The notes under the pieces are model-generated. The model worked only from the letters and a program-made list of their open reading frames with translations, did no database searches and was not told the origin of the DNA. Below are positions 55,592 through 64,000 of a stretch of 64,000 bases of DNA, in pieces. The position numbers and the translations under genes were made by a program. How positions within the stretch are numbered: position 1 is the first letter of the stretch; every line of letters starts with the position of its first letter. The DNA comes from Bin55 sp964511425. Its GTDB lineage: Bacteria; Pseudomonadota; Gammaproteobacteria; Pseudomonadales; Azotimanducaceae. The stretch spans positions 46,034 to 110,033 of the forward strand of contig CAZEFI010000003.1 in the NCBI GenBank assembly GCA_964511425.1, written 5' to 3'.

Positions 55592-56495
55592 GTTCAAACA
55601 ATCGACCAAAGCCGTTGAGCATTGCGTCGATGCTCTGTGGTGTTCCTTTCCCGCGATTCAATTGCACTGTTTGTAGCAACAAGCCATCGTGCTCGCATCC
55701 TATGACTAACCTATTGGCCGTACGATAGAGTCGTCCTGCCGAAAAATCCCCTTTGTGTACTTTCGCCTCCAACACTCTAAGGCGCAAGTCACCTTGAGTG
55801 GTAAATGCAGGTGTTCGCCCGACGAACGCTCTTACTTTACGTTCATTAGCCTCAGCTGTGTGCTTCCAATCTAAACGTGCATCAGCAGTTGTCAGTCGCG
55901 GTGCATACGTGACGCCAACCTGTGTCTGGGGTTGAGGTCTTGGAACGTCATCTTGCGCAAATTTATACAACACTTCGAGGAGTGTGTGTCCGCCCAAAAG
56001 AGCTAGATTCTTAGATAAAGTAGTGGTGGTTTCGCTACCATCCAGTGTGATGGTTCGTTGTAAATATACTGGCCCAGCGTCTAGTTTTGATTCGATGTGC
56101 ATGATGCTAATACCGGTAGCCTCGTCACCATGCAGGATTGCGTGTTCTATTGGGGACGCACCACGCCAGCGAGGTAGTAACGAAGCATGTACGTTTATAC
56201 ATCCATATCGAGGGGTCTGAAGCACGGTCTCAGGGAGAATTTGACCGTATGCGGCCACGGCGAGTAAGTCCAATTGGTCAAGCGCGATCGTGCATTCTTC
56301 GATTTTATTTGGAGTTGCGATAGGAATGTTGTTGCGACGAGCGAGTGAGTACACCGGTGTTTGTTGAATCTTTTGTCCCCGGCCGGTTGGTTTTGAGGCT
56401 TGGGTAATGACCAATTGAGGGCTGAGACCGGCATCAAGAATAATTTGGAGAATGTCTGCTGCGAAAGTTGGACTCCCAGCAAAGCCGAATTGCAT
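55572..56495 (-). CDS. fmt: Methionyl-tRNA formyltransferase
   Basis: Formylates initiator Met-tRNA, 307 residues. The catalytic region has NVHASLLPRWRGASPIEHAI near 105-125 and GITIM-type GISIMHIESKLDAGPV. It overlaps rsmB by 20 bases and follows def by 16 bases, the conserved def-fmt-rsmB order. Confidence 0.95.
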   Translation of the reverse strand: MQFGFAGSPTFAADILQIILDAGLSPQLVITQASKPTGRGQKIQQTPVYSLARRNNIPIATPNKIEECTIALDQLDLLAVAAYGQILPETVLQTPRYGCINVHASLLPRWRGASPIEHAILHGDEATGISIMHIESKLDAGPVYLQRTITLDGSETTTTLSKNLALLGGHTLLEVLYKFAQDDVPRPQPQTQVGVTYAPRLTTADARLDWKHTAEANERKVRAFVGRTPAFTTQGDLRLRVLEAKVHKGDFSAGRLYRTANRLVIGCEHDGLLLQTVQLNRGKGTPQSIDAMLNGFGRLFEHGIQFD

Positions 56496-56511
56496 GGTGA
56501 ACTTCGCGTTG

Positions 56512-57036
56512 TCACGACCTCGCTTTGCGGAGTTTTTGTCGTATTCGAATCTGTTTCAATCGGGATAAATAATCGACAAACAATTTTCCGTTGAGGTGAT
56601 CGATCTCATGCTGTATGCAACTAGCCTCCAAGCCTGTTGCTTCCTTCTCAATTTCGTTTCCATACACGTCGTATGCGGCAACTTTAACGTGTGAAGGACG
56701 TTCGACTTCGTCGTAATAATCGGGTACGGAAAGACATCCTTCTTCCAAGGTTTGTGACCCGTCCGTGTATTTCAAAGTGGGATTGACAAATACTTGAGGT
56801 GCTTTCCAATTACCTCCGAGATCAATAACCAAAATACGAAGTTGTACATTCACCTGAGTGGCCGCTAAGCCAATGCCGCCTTCCTCATACATAGTATGGA
56901 GTAAATTTATTGCGAGTTGTCGAAGTTCCGAATTGAATTCTTCAACTGGCTTTGCCACCATTCGTAGATTAGGGTGGGGATGCACTAAGATTGGTAGGAC
57001 TTTCGAATTTAGTTTATCAGAATCCGAAATTTCCAT
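56512..57036 (-). CDS. def: Peptide deformylase
   Basis: Metal-dependent hydrolase removing the N-formyl group from new proteins, 174 residues. All three motifs are present: GIGLAATQ (about 49-56), EGCLSVP with the metal Cys, and QHEIDHL with two metal His and the catalytic Glu. Confidence 0.96.
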   Translation of the reverse strand: MEISDSDKLNSKVLPILVHPHPNLRMVAKPVEEFNSELRQLAINLLHTMYEEGGIGLAATQVNVQLRILVIDLGGNWKAPQVFVNPTLKYTDGSQTLEEGCLSVPDYYDEVERPSHVKVAAYDVYGNEIEKEATGLEASCIQHEIDHLNGKLFVDYLSRLKQIRIRQKLRKARS

Positions 57037-57187
57037 GAGAACTGCCGTGAAGAACGATTAGAGATAGGAGCGTCATTAAACAATATTTTAATTTTGATGG
57101 TTTTTGTCGATTTCACTTGGTTGGACAGTGTGTTTTCCGAGATGTTTTACCTAGACGACCAGAACTGTTTGATACAAAAGCGAACAG

Positions 57188-57757
57188 ATGAGAGCTCTGC
57201 TGTCGATAGCTAACAGTTTGACGTTCATGCGCTTACTCGTTTCGCCCGCCAATGTGTGGTGTATTCTAGAGCGAAAGTTTTTACTAAGTGGGGCATTGTT
57301 TGTCTTCGCGGTCGTAACGGATGTGTTCGATGGAATTATCGCTCGGCGACAAGCAAACCCAAGTAGAATCGGCGGGATTCTTGACCATAGTGCTGACTGT
57401 CTCTTCGTGTCGAGTGCCCTATTCGCGCTCGCAGTTCACGGTAGCATCCCGATCCTTCTGCCCATTCTGGTATTACTAGCGTTCCTGCAGTATGTTCTAG
57501 ACTCTGGTGTGTTTCAGCGAGAGAATCTCATTCCTAGTAAGCTAGGTCGTTGGAATGGAATTAGCTACTTTGTCCTTGTTGGTATTGTCGTAGGCGAAAA
57601 TGCGTTTAATTTCGACTGGATATCAAATCTTTGGATTCGACAAACGTTCTCTTGGGTCTTGATCACCTCCTCGATCTTTTCTATGGGAGAACGGCTATGG
57701 TTGCTGCGCCGTAGGAGAGCTCCTGAGACTGCTAGTGTTAAAGATCCAAAAACTTAA
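57188..57757 (+). CDS. CDP-alcohol phosphatidyltransferase family protein
   Basis: A 189-residue membrane enzyme with about five segments. The family signature D-x2-DG-x2-AR-x8-G-x3-D-x3-D is complete in DVFDGIIARRQANPSRIG and GILDHSAD. It would transfer a phosphatidyl group to an alcohol (glycerol phosphate, serine or similar), but the substrate cannot be read by eye. It is divergent from def with 151 bp between. Confidence 0.8.
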   Translation: MRALLSIANSLTFMRLLVSPANVWCILERKFLLSGALFVFAVVTDVFDGIIARRQANPSRIGGILDHSADCLFVSSALFALAVHGSIPILLPILVLLAFLQYVLDSGVFQRENLIPSKLGRWNGISYFVLVGIVVGENAFNFDWISNLWIRQTFSWVLITSSIFSMGERLWLLRRRRAPETASVKDPKT

Positions 57758-57803
57758 CAGACACACGAACAAATGTTTGAATCAAATTTCATGCTTCAAT
57801 CAA

Positions 57804-58619
57804 TTAGTCGACGCCGACAAGTGTTCGCGTAAGAGAACTATCTGGATTAGCTAATGATGCGATTACGTTAAAGTGATGGCGACCAGGTTCAATTACGAGT
57901 TGTATATCAGTTAATTTATTTTTCCAGCCATCTCGTAGTGTCGTAGCTTGACTCAGAAACTCTGGTCTTTCTTCTGAACCCACCCAGCAAATCACTCGCG
58001 CGGAATCGATTGGGTCTTGCAGCGCGGGGCTCTCCGCGATTGCTTCGTCAAGGTCTAGTTGAAGATGTTCGTTCATTCGGGTATGTCTTAGGTTTCGTAA
58101 ATCATGCAAACCGCTTATCGATACCACCCGATCAATACGCGCTCTCGTGTCAGTTCGCAACGGCGTTTCTTCACAAACCATCCGTGTGACCAAATGACCG
58201 CCTGCAGAATGTCCTGAGAGAATGATTGGGCCGTCGACTTGTTCACTACAGTGTTCGATGGCTCTAGCGATCATTCGCGAAATATCGGATATTCGCACCT
58301 CAGGTGCAAGGACATAACTTGGAATCGCAACGACCCATCCGTGCGCGCACGCGCCTCCTGCCAAATGCGACCAATACGATTTATCGAAGTCCAGCCAATA
58401 TCCACCATGAACGAAGAAAGCTAAGCCTTTGGTTTCAATCGTGGGCCAGAAAAAATCAAACTTCTGCTTCGGGTGTGGTCCGTAAGATAGGTTCAAGTCC
58501 ATTCTTTGGTGCGCGTTGATAAACGCGCTCGAAGACTTCCTCCAACGGCTCGGATAGGAGGCACCATCTGTTATATAAACCGAGTTAGCGAAAGCAGTGT
58601 CCCAATCGGTAGTGTTCAT
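57804..58619 (-). CDS. Alpha/beta-hydrolase, probable kynurenine formamidase
   Basis: A 271-residue hydrolase. HGGYW near residues 71-75 gives the oxyanion hole, GHSAGGH (about 148-154) carries the nucleophile Ser, and RHHFNVI near the end supplies the His. This is the arylformamidase type related to eukaryotic AFMID rather than the metal-dependent KynB. The divergent kynA-kynU genes next door support hydrolysis of N-formylkynurenine to kynurenine (inference from context). Confidence 0.78.
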   Translation of the reverse strand: MNTTDWDTAFANSVYITDGASYPSRWRKSSSAFINAHQRMDLNLSYGPHPKQKFDFFWPTIETKGLAFFVHGGYWLDFDKSYWSHLAGGACAHGWVVAIPSYVLAPEVRISDISRMIARAIEHCSEQVDGPIILSGHSAGGHLVTRMVCEETPLRTDTRARIDRVVSISGLHDLRNLRHTRMNEHLQLDLDEAIAESPALQDPIDSARVICWVGSEERPEFLSQATTLRDGWKNKLTDIQLVIEPGRHHFNVIASLANPDSSLTRTLVGVD

Positions 58620-58925
58620 CGATACGACCCATGATTAGCACTCAAGTCCTTAGGTATGCTGGCGTTAAGAATTAAGTGAATAACCCAATCCGGAGTGCAG
58701 CATTCCCCATTAAATTTCATACGATTAGTGTTCATTCGACGGATGGGTGCACACATAGACTTTAAGGTTCCGGTTTTAAATATATGATAAGACGATATGT
58801 TAAATGGCAGAACTTTTGAAACGACGAATGCAAAGACGAATTAGTCAGGAGTTTTAACTCGAAACGAGGGGCTATTCTTTTAATACATAGCAGTTCCGCC
58901 GTGCCAGAGCGTCCCATGTCGACGC
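58620..58925. other. 306-bp divergent promoter region of the kynurenine genes
   Basis: The gap between the formamidase and kynA, which are read outward. It is A+T-rich with no protein-like reading. No clear -35/-10 pair or operator could be chosen with confidence. Confidence 0.4.
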
Positions 58926-59873
58926 ATGTTCCCGTTAAGAATACGAACGTATCTTAAACTAGTGTCGGAGCGAGAATTAAAATCTCGCTTGAGTTTTATT
59001 TACGCGTCGACGGTAAGCGAACGAAATCTTCAACAAAAAGTATGTCCTGTGAGTTTAAGTAGTACCGACAAACAAGCCCCTCCTCCGATTGTACAATCGT
59101 ACCACGACCATTTAAATCTCGACTCCATCTTATGTGCTCAAAAAACACTCACTAACGCCCATGATGAGATGCTGTTCATTATTCAGCATCAAACTACCGA
59201 ATTGTGGATGAAGTTGGTGATCCATGAACTTTCACAGGTGAGAAAGGATCTGGAAATCAATCAACTACAACGAGTATTTAAAACATTGAGTCGAGTCGCT
59301 CGCATATTCGATCAACTGAATGGCGCGTGGGAAGTGTTGCGCACGATGACACCAAGCGATTACACAGAATTTCGATCAACTCTAGGCTCAGCGTCCGGAA
59401 TACAGTCCTATCAATATCGAATGATTGAATATATGCTCGGTAATCGGGACTTGAACAATCTCAAGATTCATGAGAAGAACGAGGAGAATTACGAGATTCT
59501 CGTCGCCGAACTTGATCGCCTCAGCATCTATGATCATGCTGTTCGAATCCTTTTTACTGTTTTGGACGGGAGCGAACACCAATTACCCGATCCACAAATG
59601 CGGCAACCGCGACAACCAGACAAGAACATTCAAGATCGCTGGCAAAAGGTATACGAGAATCCGTCCAAGTATTGGGAACTCTATGAACTGGCGGAAAAAC
59701 TCGTAGATCTTGAAGATTATTTTCGGCGATGGCGATTCAATCATGTGACCACGGTTGAACGTGTTATTGGAAATAAAACAGGTACCGGTGGATCATCTGG
59801 TGTCCCATTCCTGTCGAACAGGTTGAAAGTTGTCCTATTCCCCGAATTGTGGCGTGTGCGAGGGGACCTTTGA
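58926..59873 (+). CDS. kynA: Tryptophan 2,3-dioxygenase
   Basis: Haem enzyme opening the indole ring of tryptophan to N-formylkynurenine. HDEMLFIIQHQTTELW (from residue 79) supplies the distal-side residues, and WRFNHVTTVERVIG carries the proximal haem His; KTGTGGSSGVPFL follows. From this ATG the protein has 315 residues, about 35-45 more than usual. No Shine-Dalgarno precedes it and a GTG near 59050 is a possible true start. Confidence 0.93.
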   Translation: MFPLRIRTYLKLVSERELKSRLSFIYASTVSERNLQQKVCPVSLSSTDKQAPPPIVQSYHDHLNLDSILCAQKTLTNAHDEMLFIIQHQTTELWMKLVIHELSQVRKDLEINQLQRVFKTLSRVARIFDQLNGAWEVLRTMTPSDYTEFRSTLGSASGIQSYQYRMIEYMLGNRDLNNLKIHEKNEENYEILVAELDRLSIYDHAVRILFTVLDGSEHQLPDPQMRQPRQPDKNIQDRWQKVYENPSKYWELYELAEKLVDLEDYFRRWRFNHVTTVERVIGNKTGTGGSSGVPFLSNRLKVVLFPELWRVRGDL

Positions 59874-61069
59874 CTTCGAAATCGTCTCTGCCGCGCAAAG
59901 AGCTCTTCGATATACCCAAAGGAGTCATCTATCTCGACGGTAATTCGCTCGGACCGCCGATCCGAGGTAGCACCGATTGTGCGGATCAGGTCATTCGTGA
60001 AGAGTGGGGACAAGAACTCATCAAGGCTTGGAACACTGCGGGCTGGATGTCACTGCCACAATCAGTTGGAAACCAGATCGCACCCGTAATAGGGGTATCT
60101 CCTGACACAGTAGCGACCGGGGACACATTATCGATTAAGCTATATCAAGCTTTGGCTGCGGCTTTGAGTTTACGTCCTGATCGACGCATCTTACTATCCG
60201 ATTCGGGAAATTTTCCGACAGATCTGTACATGGCTCAAGGTCTGATTGATACGATGGATAAGGGACACAGGCTTCGAACTCCACCGCCAGAAGAGGTGTT
60301 GGACTCCATCGACGAAAGTGTTGCGGTAGTATTCCTCACCCATGTTGATTATCGAACAGGTCGTATACATGACATAGATTCGATCACTCGCCGCGCGCAG
60401 GAAAAGGGCGCGGTCATGATTTGGGATCTAGCACATTCTGCGGGTGCGCTTCCATTGTCCATAGGAAACTCGAACGCAGAGTTTGCAGTGGGTTGTACGT
60501 ACAAATATCTCAATGGTGGTCCAGGCGCACCGGCGTTCATTTACGTTCGACCAGACATAGTAACATCGATCACCCCCGCTTTGACGGGATGGTTGGGACA
60601 CCAAGATCCATTCGCCATGGAATTGAAGTATAGACCGTCTGCCAGTACGGAACGCTTCCGCATCGGTAGTCCATCAATTATCCAGTTCAAGTTGCTAGAA
60701 CTAGCGATGAAAGTTTGGGAGGAGGTGGACATGACAGAACTCCGAGCTTCTTCAGTATTGTTATCTAGCCTGTTTATTGAGGAGATCGAGCGACGATGTC
60801 CTAATTTGACTCTAGTCACACCGCGTGATCCAGAACAACGAGGGTCTCAAGTGTCTTTTGCTTCGGATGATGGATATGCAATCATGCAGGCATTAATCGA
60901 ACGCGGTGTAATTGGAGATTTTCGTCAACCCAATATCATGCGCTTTGGGATTGCACCGCTCTACCTAGACAAAAATGACATTAATGAAGCTGCTCAAATT
61001 CTCGAAGAAATCATGATTAATGAAGTTTGGCGGGAACCAAAGTTCCAGTTGAAGAAGGAAGTAACTTAA
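59870..61069 (+). CDS. kynU: Kynureninase
   Basis: PLP enzyme splitting kynurenine to anthranilate and alanine, about 399 residues. YLDGNSLGP near the start, IWDLAHSAGALPL with the PLP-contact Asp, and the Schiff-base Lys in CTYKYLNGGPG are typical. I prefer TTG at 59870, overlapping the kynA stop as TTGA with AGGGGA just upstream; GTG at 59849 has no ribosome-binding site. Confidence 0.93.
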   Translation: MTSKSSLPRKELFDIPKGVIYLDGNSLGPPIRGSTDCADQVIREEWGQELIKAWNTAGWMSLPQSVGNQIAPVIGVSPDTVATGDTLSIKLYQALAAALSLRPDRRILLSDSGNFPTDLYMAQGLIDTMDKGHRLRTPPPEEVLDSIDESVAVVFLTHVDYRTGRIHDIDSITRRAQEKGAVMIWDLAHSAGALPLSIGNSNAEFAVGCTYKYLNGGPGAPAFIYVRPDIVTSITPALTGWLGHQDPFAMELKYRPSASTERFRIGSPSIIQFKLLELAMKVWEEVDMTELRASSVLLSSLFIEEIERRCPNLTLVTPRDPEQRGSQVSFASDDGYAIMQALIERGVIGDFRQPNIMRFGIAPLYLDKNDINEAAQILEEIMINEVWREPKFQLKKEVT

Positions 61070-61140
61070 CCGTTTACGGTCTTAGGTGAACTCTCGATTT
61101 ACGATGCGTTCTTCGGTCAATGTTCTAGTTTGGGCTCGAA

Positions 61141-62124
61141 CTACCGATCAAACAATTCATGATTCGCACGGGGGAGAAAACAGACACCGATCAGTGCGTT
61201 GAATAACACGAAGAATGTGTGCATAACGAGGCTAAACGCGCCCACCTCTGGATAGTCTGGAAACACCACCGTCCAAATCACTAACGCTCCAGCGTGGAAC
61301 GGCAACGGAAGAGCTGCTGCCAAGAATATTAACGGTAAAAACACGAGCATTTGTCCGGTATTTGCTTCTACATTGAACACGGCAAGTGCGATCGTATAGA
61401 CGATTACGGCACCAATCATGTTTGGTGCTTTTAGTGCAATTGTTAGTACGTAATGACGAAACTTAGCTTCTCGCAGAGCGTGAAGGACACTGACATCACG
61501 CAGTTTAATACCTTTGAAAATTTGCCCGCGGAAATACGCAAGATGGATCGGGAAATAAACAAGCGCAAAAATAAATACAGCAGGCAAAATGTAGTCGAGT
61601 GGCAGCACAGTCGACGCTTGTTGTACGTAGCTATAGAAAATGATGAGTCCTACAGAGGAGAACAGTAATAGCTGATAGATTTCACATACACCGATAAAGA
61701 TCATCGACGATAGTGCTTTCCATCCGGGTACTTGATACGTTTTGAAAAGGTAAAGCGACATTGCACCTTTACCAACCTGCTCGTTAACCAACGATAAGAT
61801 ATAAGCACTCGCTCGAATGGGGAGCACGCTGCCATACTGTAGCTCTGGTGCGTTGAACCAGCGCAGTACACGCCAAGTAACGTTTGAATCGATGAGGAAG
61901 AAAAACACCGAGTACGGCATCATTACTGATAACCATAGCAACCAATTGGCTTCTCCAAGGAAATTGATCAAGTATCGCCACGCGGACAAGTCCTCTTTCG
62001 CTGCCGCACCAGCAATCTTCGTATAGACCCAATAGAAACACCCAGCAGCTAAGAGCCAAGTCAGCGTTTTGAACAGAATGCTTAGAACGCGCTTGATACT
62101 AGTGTTCTGCTCTTGATCCTGCAT
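61141..62124 (-). CDS. Flippase-like (LPG synthase membrane-domain) protein
   Basis: A 327-residue protein with about eight membrane helices. The N-V-T-W-R segment, GKGAMSLYLFK, and the late LPLPFHAGALVIW resemble the lysylphosphatidylglycerol-synthase membrane domain / flippase-like family. The substrate is unknown; no synthase domain is attached. It is convergent with kynU. Confidence 0.55.
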   Translation of the reverse strand: MQDQEQNTSIKRVLSILFKTLTWLLAAGCFYWVYTKIAGAAAKEDLSAWRYLINFLGEANWLLWLSVMMPYSVFFFLIDSNVTWRVLRWFNAPELQYGSVLPIRASAYILSLVNEQVGKGAMSLYLFKTYQVPGWKALSSMIFIGVCEIYQLLLFSSVGLIIFYSYVQQASTVLPLDYILPAVFIFALVYFPIHLAYFRGQIFKGIKLRDVSVLHALREAKFRHYVLTIALKAPNMIGAVIVYTIALAVFNVEANTGQMLVFLPLIFLAAALPLPFHAGALVIWTVVFPDYPEVGAFSLVMHTFFVLFNALIGVCFLPRANHELFDR

Positions 62125-62192
62125 TTCTTAAATTTGGAACTGAGAGAAACGGTAAACAGCCACTTAGTGGTAACTGAATGGCTTAGAGATCA

Positions 62193-62218
62193 AGAACGAG
62201 CACATGCGTGCTCGTTCT
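62193..62218. terminator. Strong hairpin between glnII and the flippase-like gene
   Basis: AGAACGAGCAC-ATGC-GTGCTCGTTCT, a perfect 11-bp stem with a 4-base loop. It lies 124 bases downstream of the glnII stop on the minus strand. No long T-run follows on either side, so it may terminate weakly or stabilise the transcript end. Confidence 0.5.
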
Positions 62219-62341
62219 ATCACGTGTGAAAAGCACGACGAACCTTGAAGATCGTTCGAGTTCTTTGGTTCATCGTACCGTTATAGATATGTCGTTAGTC
62301 TAAGAGCCTAAGTCTTTCGTTTCGGGTGGTGGCGACAGAAA

Positions 62342-63352
62342 TTATGACAACGCGTCTTTGGTCGTTCGTACGATTACGGAAGCGACTTTATAGGGGTCTG
62401 CGTTGGACGCAGGTCGACGATCTTCTAGGCGCCCCTTCCAACCTTCTTCGACCGTGCCGACAGGAATTCGGATGGACGCTCCCCGGTCAGAAACACCATA
62501 GGAGTATTCATGAATCGATTGTGTCTCGTGTAGACCCGTGAGTCGTTGTTCGTTATCTGCACCGTAAACGTCAATGTGCCGGCGAATGTTACGCCCGAAC
62601 TCTTCGCAAATCTTTTCAAAAACGCTCTGATCTCCACTCTCGCGCATTATCGCGTTGGAGAAATTCGCGTGCATGCCAGAACCGTTCCAATCGGTCTGTC
62701 CGAGAGGCTTAGGATGCCAATTGATTCCGTAGCCCCACTTTTCTGCGTTTCGTTCGGCTAGGTATCGCGCAACCCAAGTTTGATCGCCAGCACTTTTAGC
62801 ACCTTTGGCGAATACCTGGAACTCCCACTGTCCTGCCGCTACCTCAGCGTTGATGCCCTCCACGTTGATGCCAGCTTCAAGACATTGATCTAGGTGATCT
62901 TCAATACACTCCCGACCAAAGTTATTCTCCGCTCCAACAGAGCAGTAATACGGCCCTTGTGGCCGAGGGAATCCTTTCACAGGAAAGCCGGGTGGCAATG
63001 AAGTTTCCAAGTCCCAAAGAAAATACTCTTGCTCAAATCCAAACCAGAAATCATCATCGTCGTCGTCGATCATGGCACGACCATTACTGTCGTGAGGCTC
63101 GCCATCTGGATTTAAAACTTCGGTCATTACTAAAAACGCATCTTTTCGAGCGGGATCGCTGAAGATCGCTACCGGTCTTAACAATAAATCCGAATCAGCA
63201 CCTTCTGCTTGCGCCGTGGAACTACCATCAAAGGACCATACCGGACATGATTCCAAACGCCCATCGAAATCTTCAATTATTCGGGTTTTACTTCGCAGGC
63301 TTTGCGTCGGGCTGTACCCGTCAAGCCAGATGTATTCAAGCTTTGCTTTCAT
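62342..63352 (-). CDS. glnII: Glutamine synthetase type II
   Basis: ATP-dependent ammonia assimilation into glutamine, 336 residues. It starts LEYIWLDGY, then PVWSFDGSSTAQAEG, the metal-binding FGFEQEYFLW, NFGRECIEDH, WNGSGMHANFS and RGASIRIPVGT. This is the shorter eukaryote-like GSII, a decamer not regulated by adenylylation, and is present in some but not most gammaproteobacteria. A run of six Asp precedes FWFGFEQ. Confidence 0.92.
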   Translation of the reverse strand: MKAKLEYIWLDGYSPTQSLRSKTRIIEDFDGRLESCPVWSFDGSSTAQAEGADSDLLLRPVAIFSDPARKDAFLVMTEVLNPDGEPHDSNGRAMIDDDDDDFWFGFEQEYFLWDLETSLPPGFPVKGFPRPQGPYYCSVGAENNFGRECIEDHLDQCLEAGINVEGINAEVAAGQWEFQVFAKGAKSAGDQTWVARYLAERNAEKWGYGINWHPKPLGQTDWNGSGMHANFSNAIMRESGDQSVFEKICEEFGRNIRRHIDVYGADNEQRLTGLHETQSIHEYSYGVSDRGASIRIPVGTVEEGWKGRLEDRRPASNADPYKVASVIVRTTKDALS

Positions 63353-63495
63353 TTAAGTTATTTCTCCAAAATTGCAAACTGTAGGAAACATCGTCGATAG
63401 ATTATCGAGCGAAAATATGAAATAGACTATGCCTTTGATCGCTAAACGATCAAACGGTACATTTTAATGTTCGATTCGCAAGTACAAGTAAGCAA

Positions 63496-63918
63496 TTAGG
63501 TATTTTCGTGCAGGGAATCTCTCCGCGCTTGTTTTTTCGCCGAAGTCTTACGTTTTTGATCGAGTCGATCCTGTTTCACGCGTGCGGATGGTCTAGTAGG
63601 AATACGTGGTTTAGGCGGTTCTTGGGCTGTTTCGATTAACTTTTCGAGTCGATCAATAGCCTCTTCTTTATTTCTCTTTTGGGAACGATGTCGAGTCGCG
63701 TGAATGACGATCTCACCAGCAGAGTTCAAGCGCGATTTTCCCACCTCGAGGATTCTTTTACAGACGGACTCGGACAAACCACTCTCCTCGATATTGAATC
63801 GAAGTTCTACTGCAGTCGCGACCTTGTTCACATTTTGACCGCCCGGACCTGTCGATAGGTGAAATTTGAACTGCAGTGCCGATTCGTTTATTTGGGACTT
63901 ATAGGGAATACTACACAA
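63496..63918 (-). CDS. arfB: Alternative ribosome-rescue factor ArfB
   Basis: Peptidyl-tRNA hydrolase that frees stalled ribosomes, 140 residues. The catalytic GGQ lies in STGPGGQNVNK (about 22-32), and the basic C-terminal tail (KRKTSAKKQARR) enters the empty mRNA channel. No ATG is present; the TTG at 63918 preceded by AGGA is the likely start. Confidence 0.88.
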   Translation of the reverse strand: MCSIPYKSQINESALQFKFHLSTGPGGQNVNKVATAVELRFNIEESGLSESVCKRILEVGKSRLNSAGEIVIHATRHRSQKRNKEEAIDRLEKLIETAQEPPKPRIPTRPSARVKQDRLDQKRKTSAKKQARRDSLHENT

Positions 63919-64000
63919 AGTGTGGATTTCCTACCTTTTGACGGCTCTTCGGAGTGGCCAACGCCAACGCTCCTCCCCGTCCAGATGCCCCAGTCCCCAA

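Noticed and set aside
63400..63485. TGTTCGATTCGCA resembling a tRNA T-loop
   Set aside because: No acceptor, D-arm or anticodon pairing could be formed upstream.
1..64000. CRISPR arrays, insertion sequences, tRNA or rRNA genes
   Set aside because: No regularly spaced repeats, transposase-like proteins or RNA-gene signatures were seen by eye.

Overview
The window is a chromosome segment around the replication origin of a proteobacterium, most likely a gammaproteobacterium. The evidence is the block rpmH-rnpA-yidD-yidC-mnmE / mnmG-rsmG-parA-parB-atpIBEFHAGDC-glmU-glmS on the minus strand, facing dnaA-dnaN-recF-gyrB on the plus strand. The def-fmt-rsmB-trkA-trkH block, gamma-type GyrB and parS sites of the form TGTTCCACGTGGAACA agree with this. 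I cannot name a genus. TTG and GTG starts are common (dnaA, recF, rnpA, atpH, hicA, kynU, mnmE, atpG), and several gene pairs overlap by the four bases TTGA.

Left part (1-16.9 kb) is accessory. It opens with an MNT-HEPN nucleotidyltransferase and a one-chain AbiEi/AbiEii-like protein whose catalytic Asp pair is replaced by Asn. A minus-strand cluster follows. It contains two giant membrane proteins (ABC-2-permease-like membrane domain, M1-aminopeptidase-like periplasmic part without a zinc motif, golvesin/xanthan-lyase-like C-terminal domain) and two tandem membrane-anchored helical-repeat paralogs, one split by an in-frame TAA. The cluster ends in a membrane-anchored, probably beta-propeller gene broken by two frameshifts and one stop. 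An orphan DNA methyltransferase ends this part.

Centre (16.9-47.7 kb) is the housekeeping origin region: amino-sugar synthesis, ATP synthase, chromosome partitioning, tRNA modification, membrane insertion, RNase P protein and replication. A block of about 5.7 kb is inserted between mnmG and mnmE. It carries a third giant permease-like paralog, a secreted protein of unknown function and a HicB-HicA toxin-antitoxin pair. The rpmH-dnaA gap is the best oriC candidate.

Right part (47.8-64 kb) holds a small membrane protein, a TonB-dependent receptor, potassium uptake (trkA/trkH), formyl-Met handling (def/fmt) with rsmB, a CDP-alcohol phosphatidyltransferase, a tryptophan-to-anthranilate segment (formamidase, kynA, kynU), a flippase-like membrane protein, a type II glutamine synthetase and the ribosome-rescue hydrolase ArfB. 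Three perfect parS sites lie at 45.25, 51.43 and 54.75 kb, the last inside rsmB.

The least explained material is the family of three giant permease/M1-like proteins with no ATPase gene nearby, and the decaying anchored-repeat genes beside two of them. No tRNA, rRNA, CRISPR array or insertion sequence was recognised.
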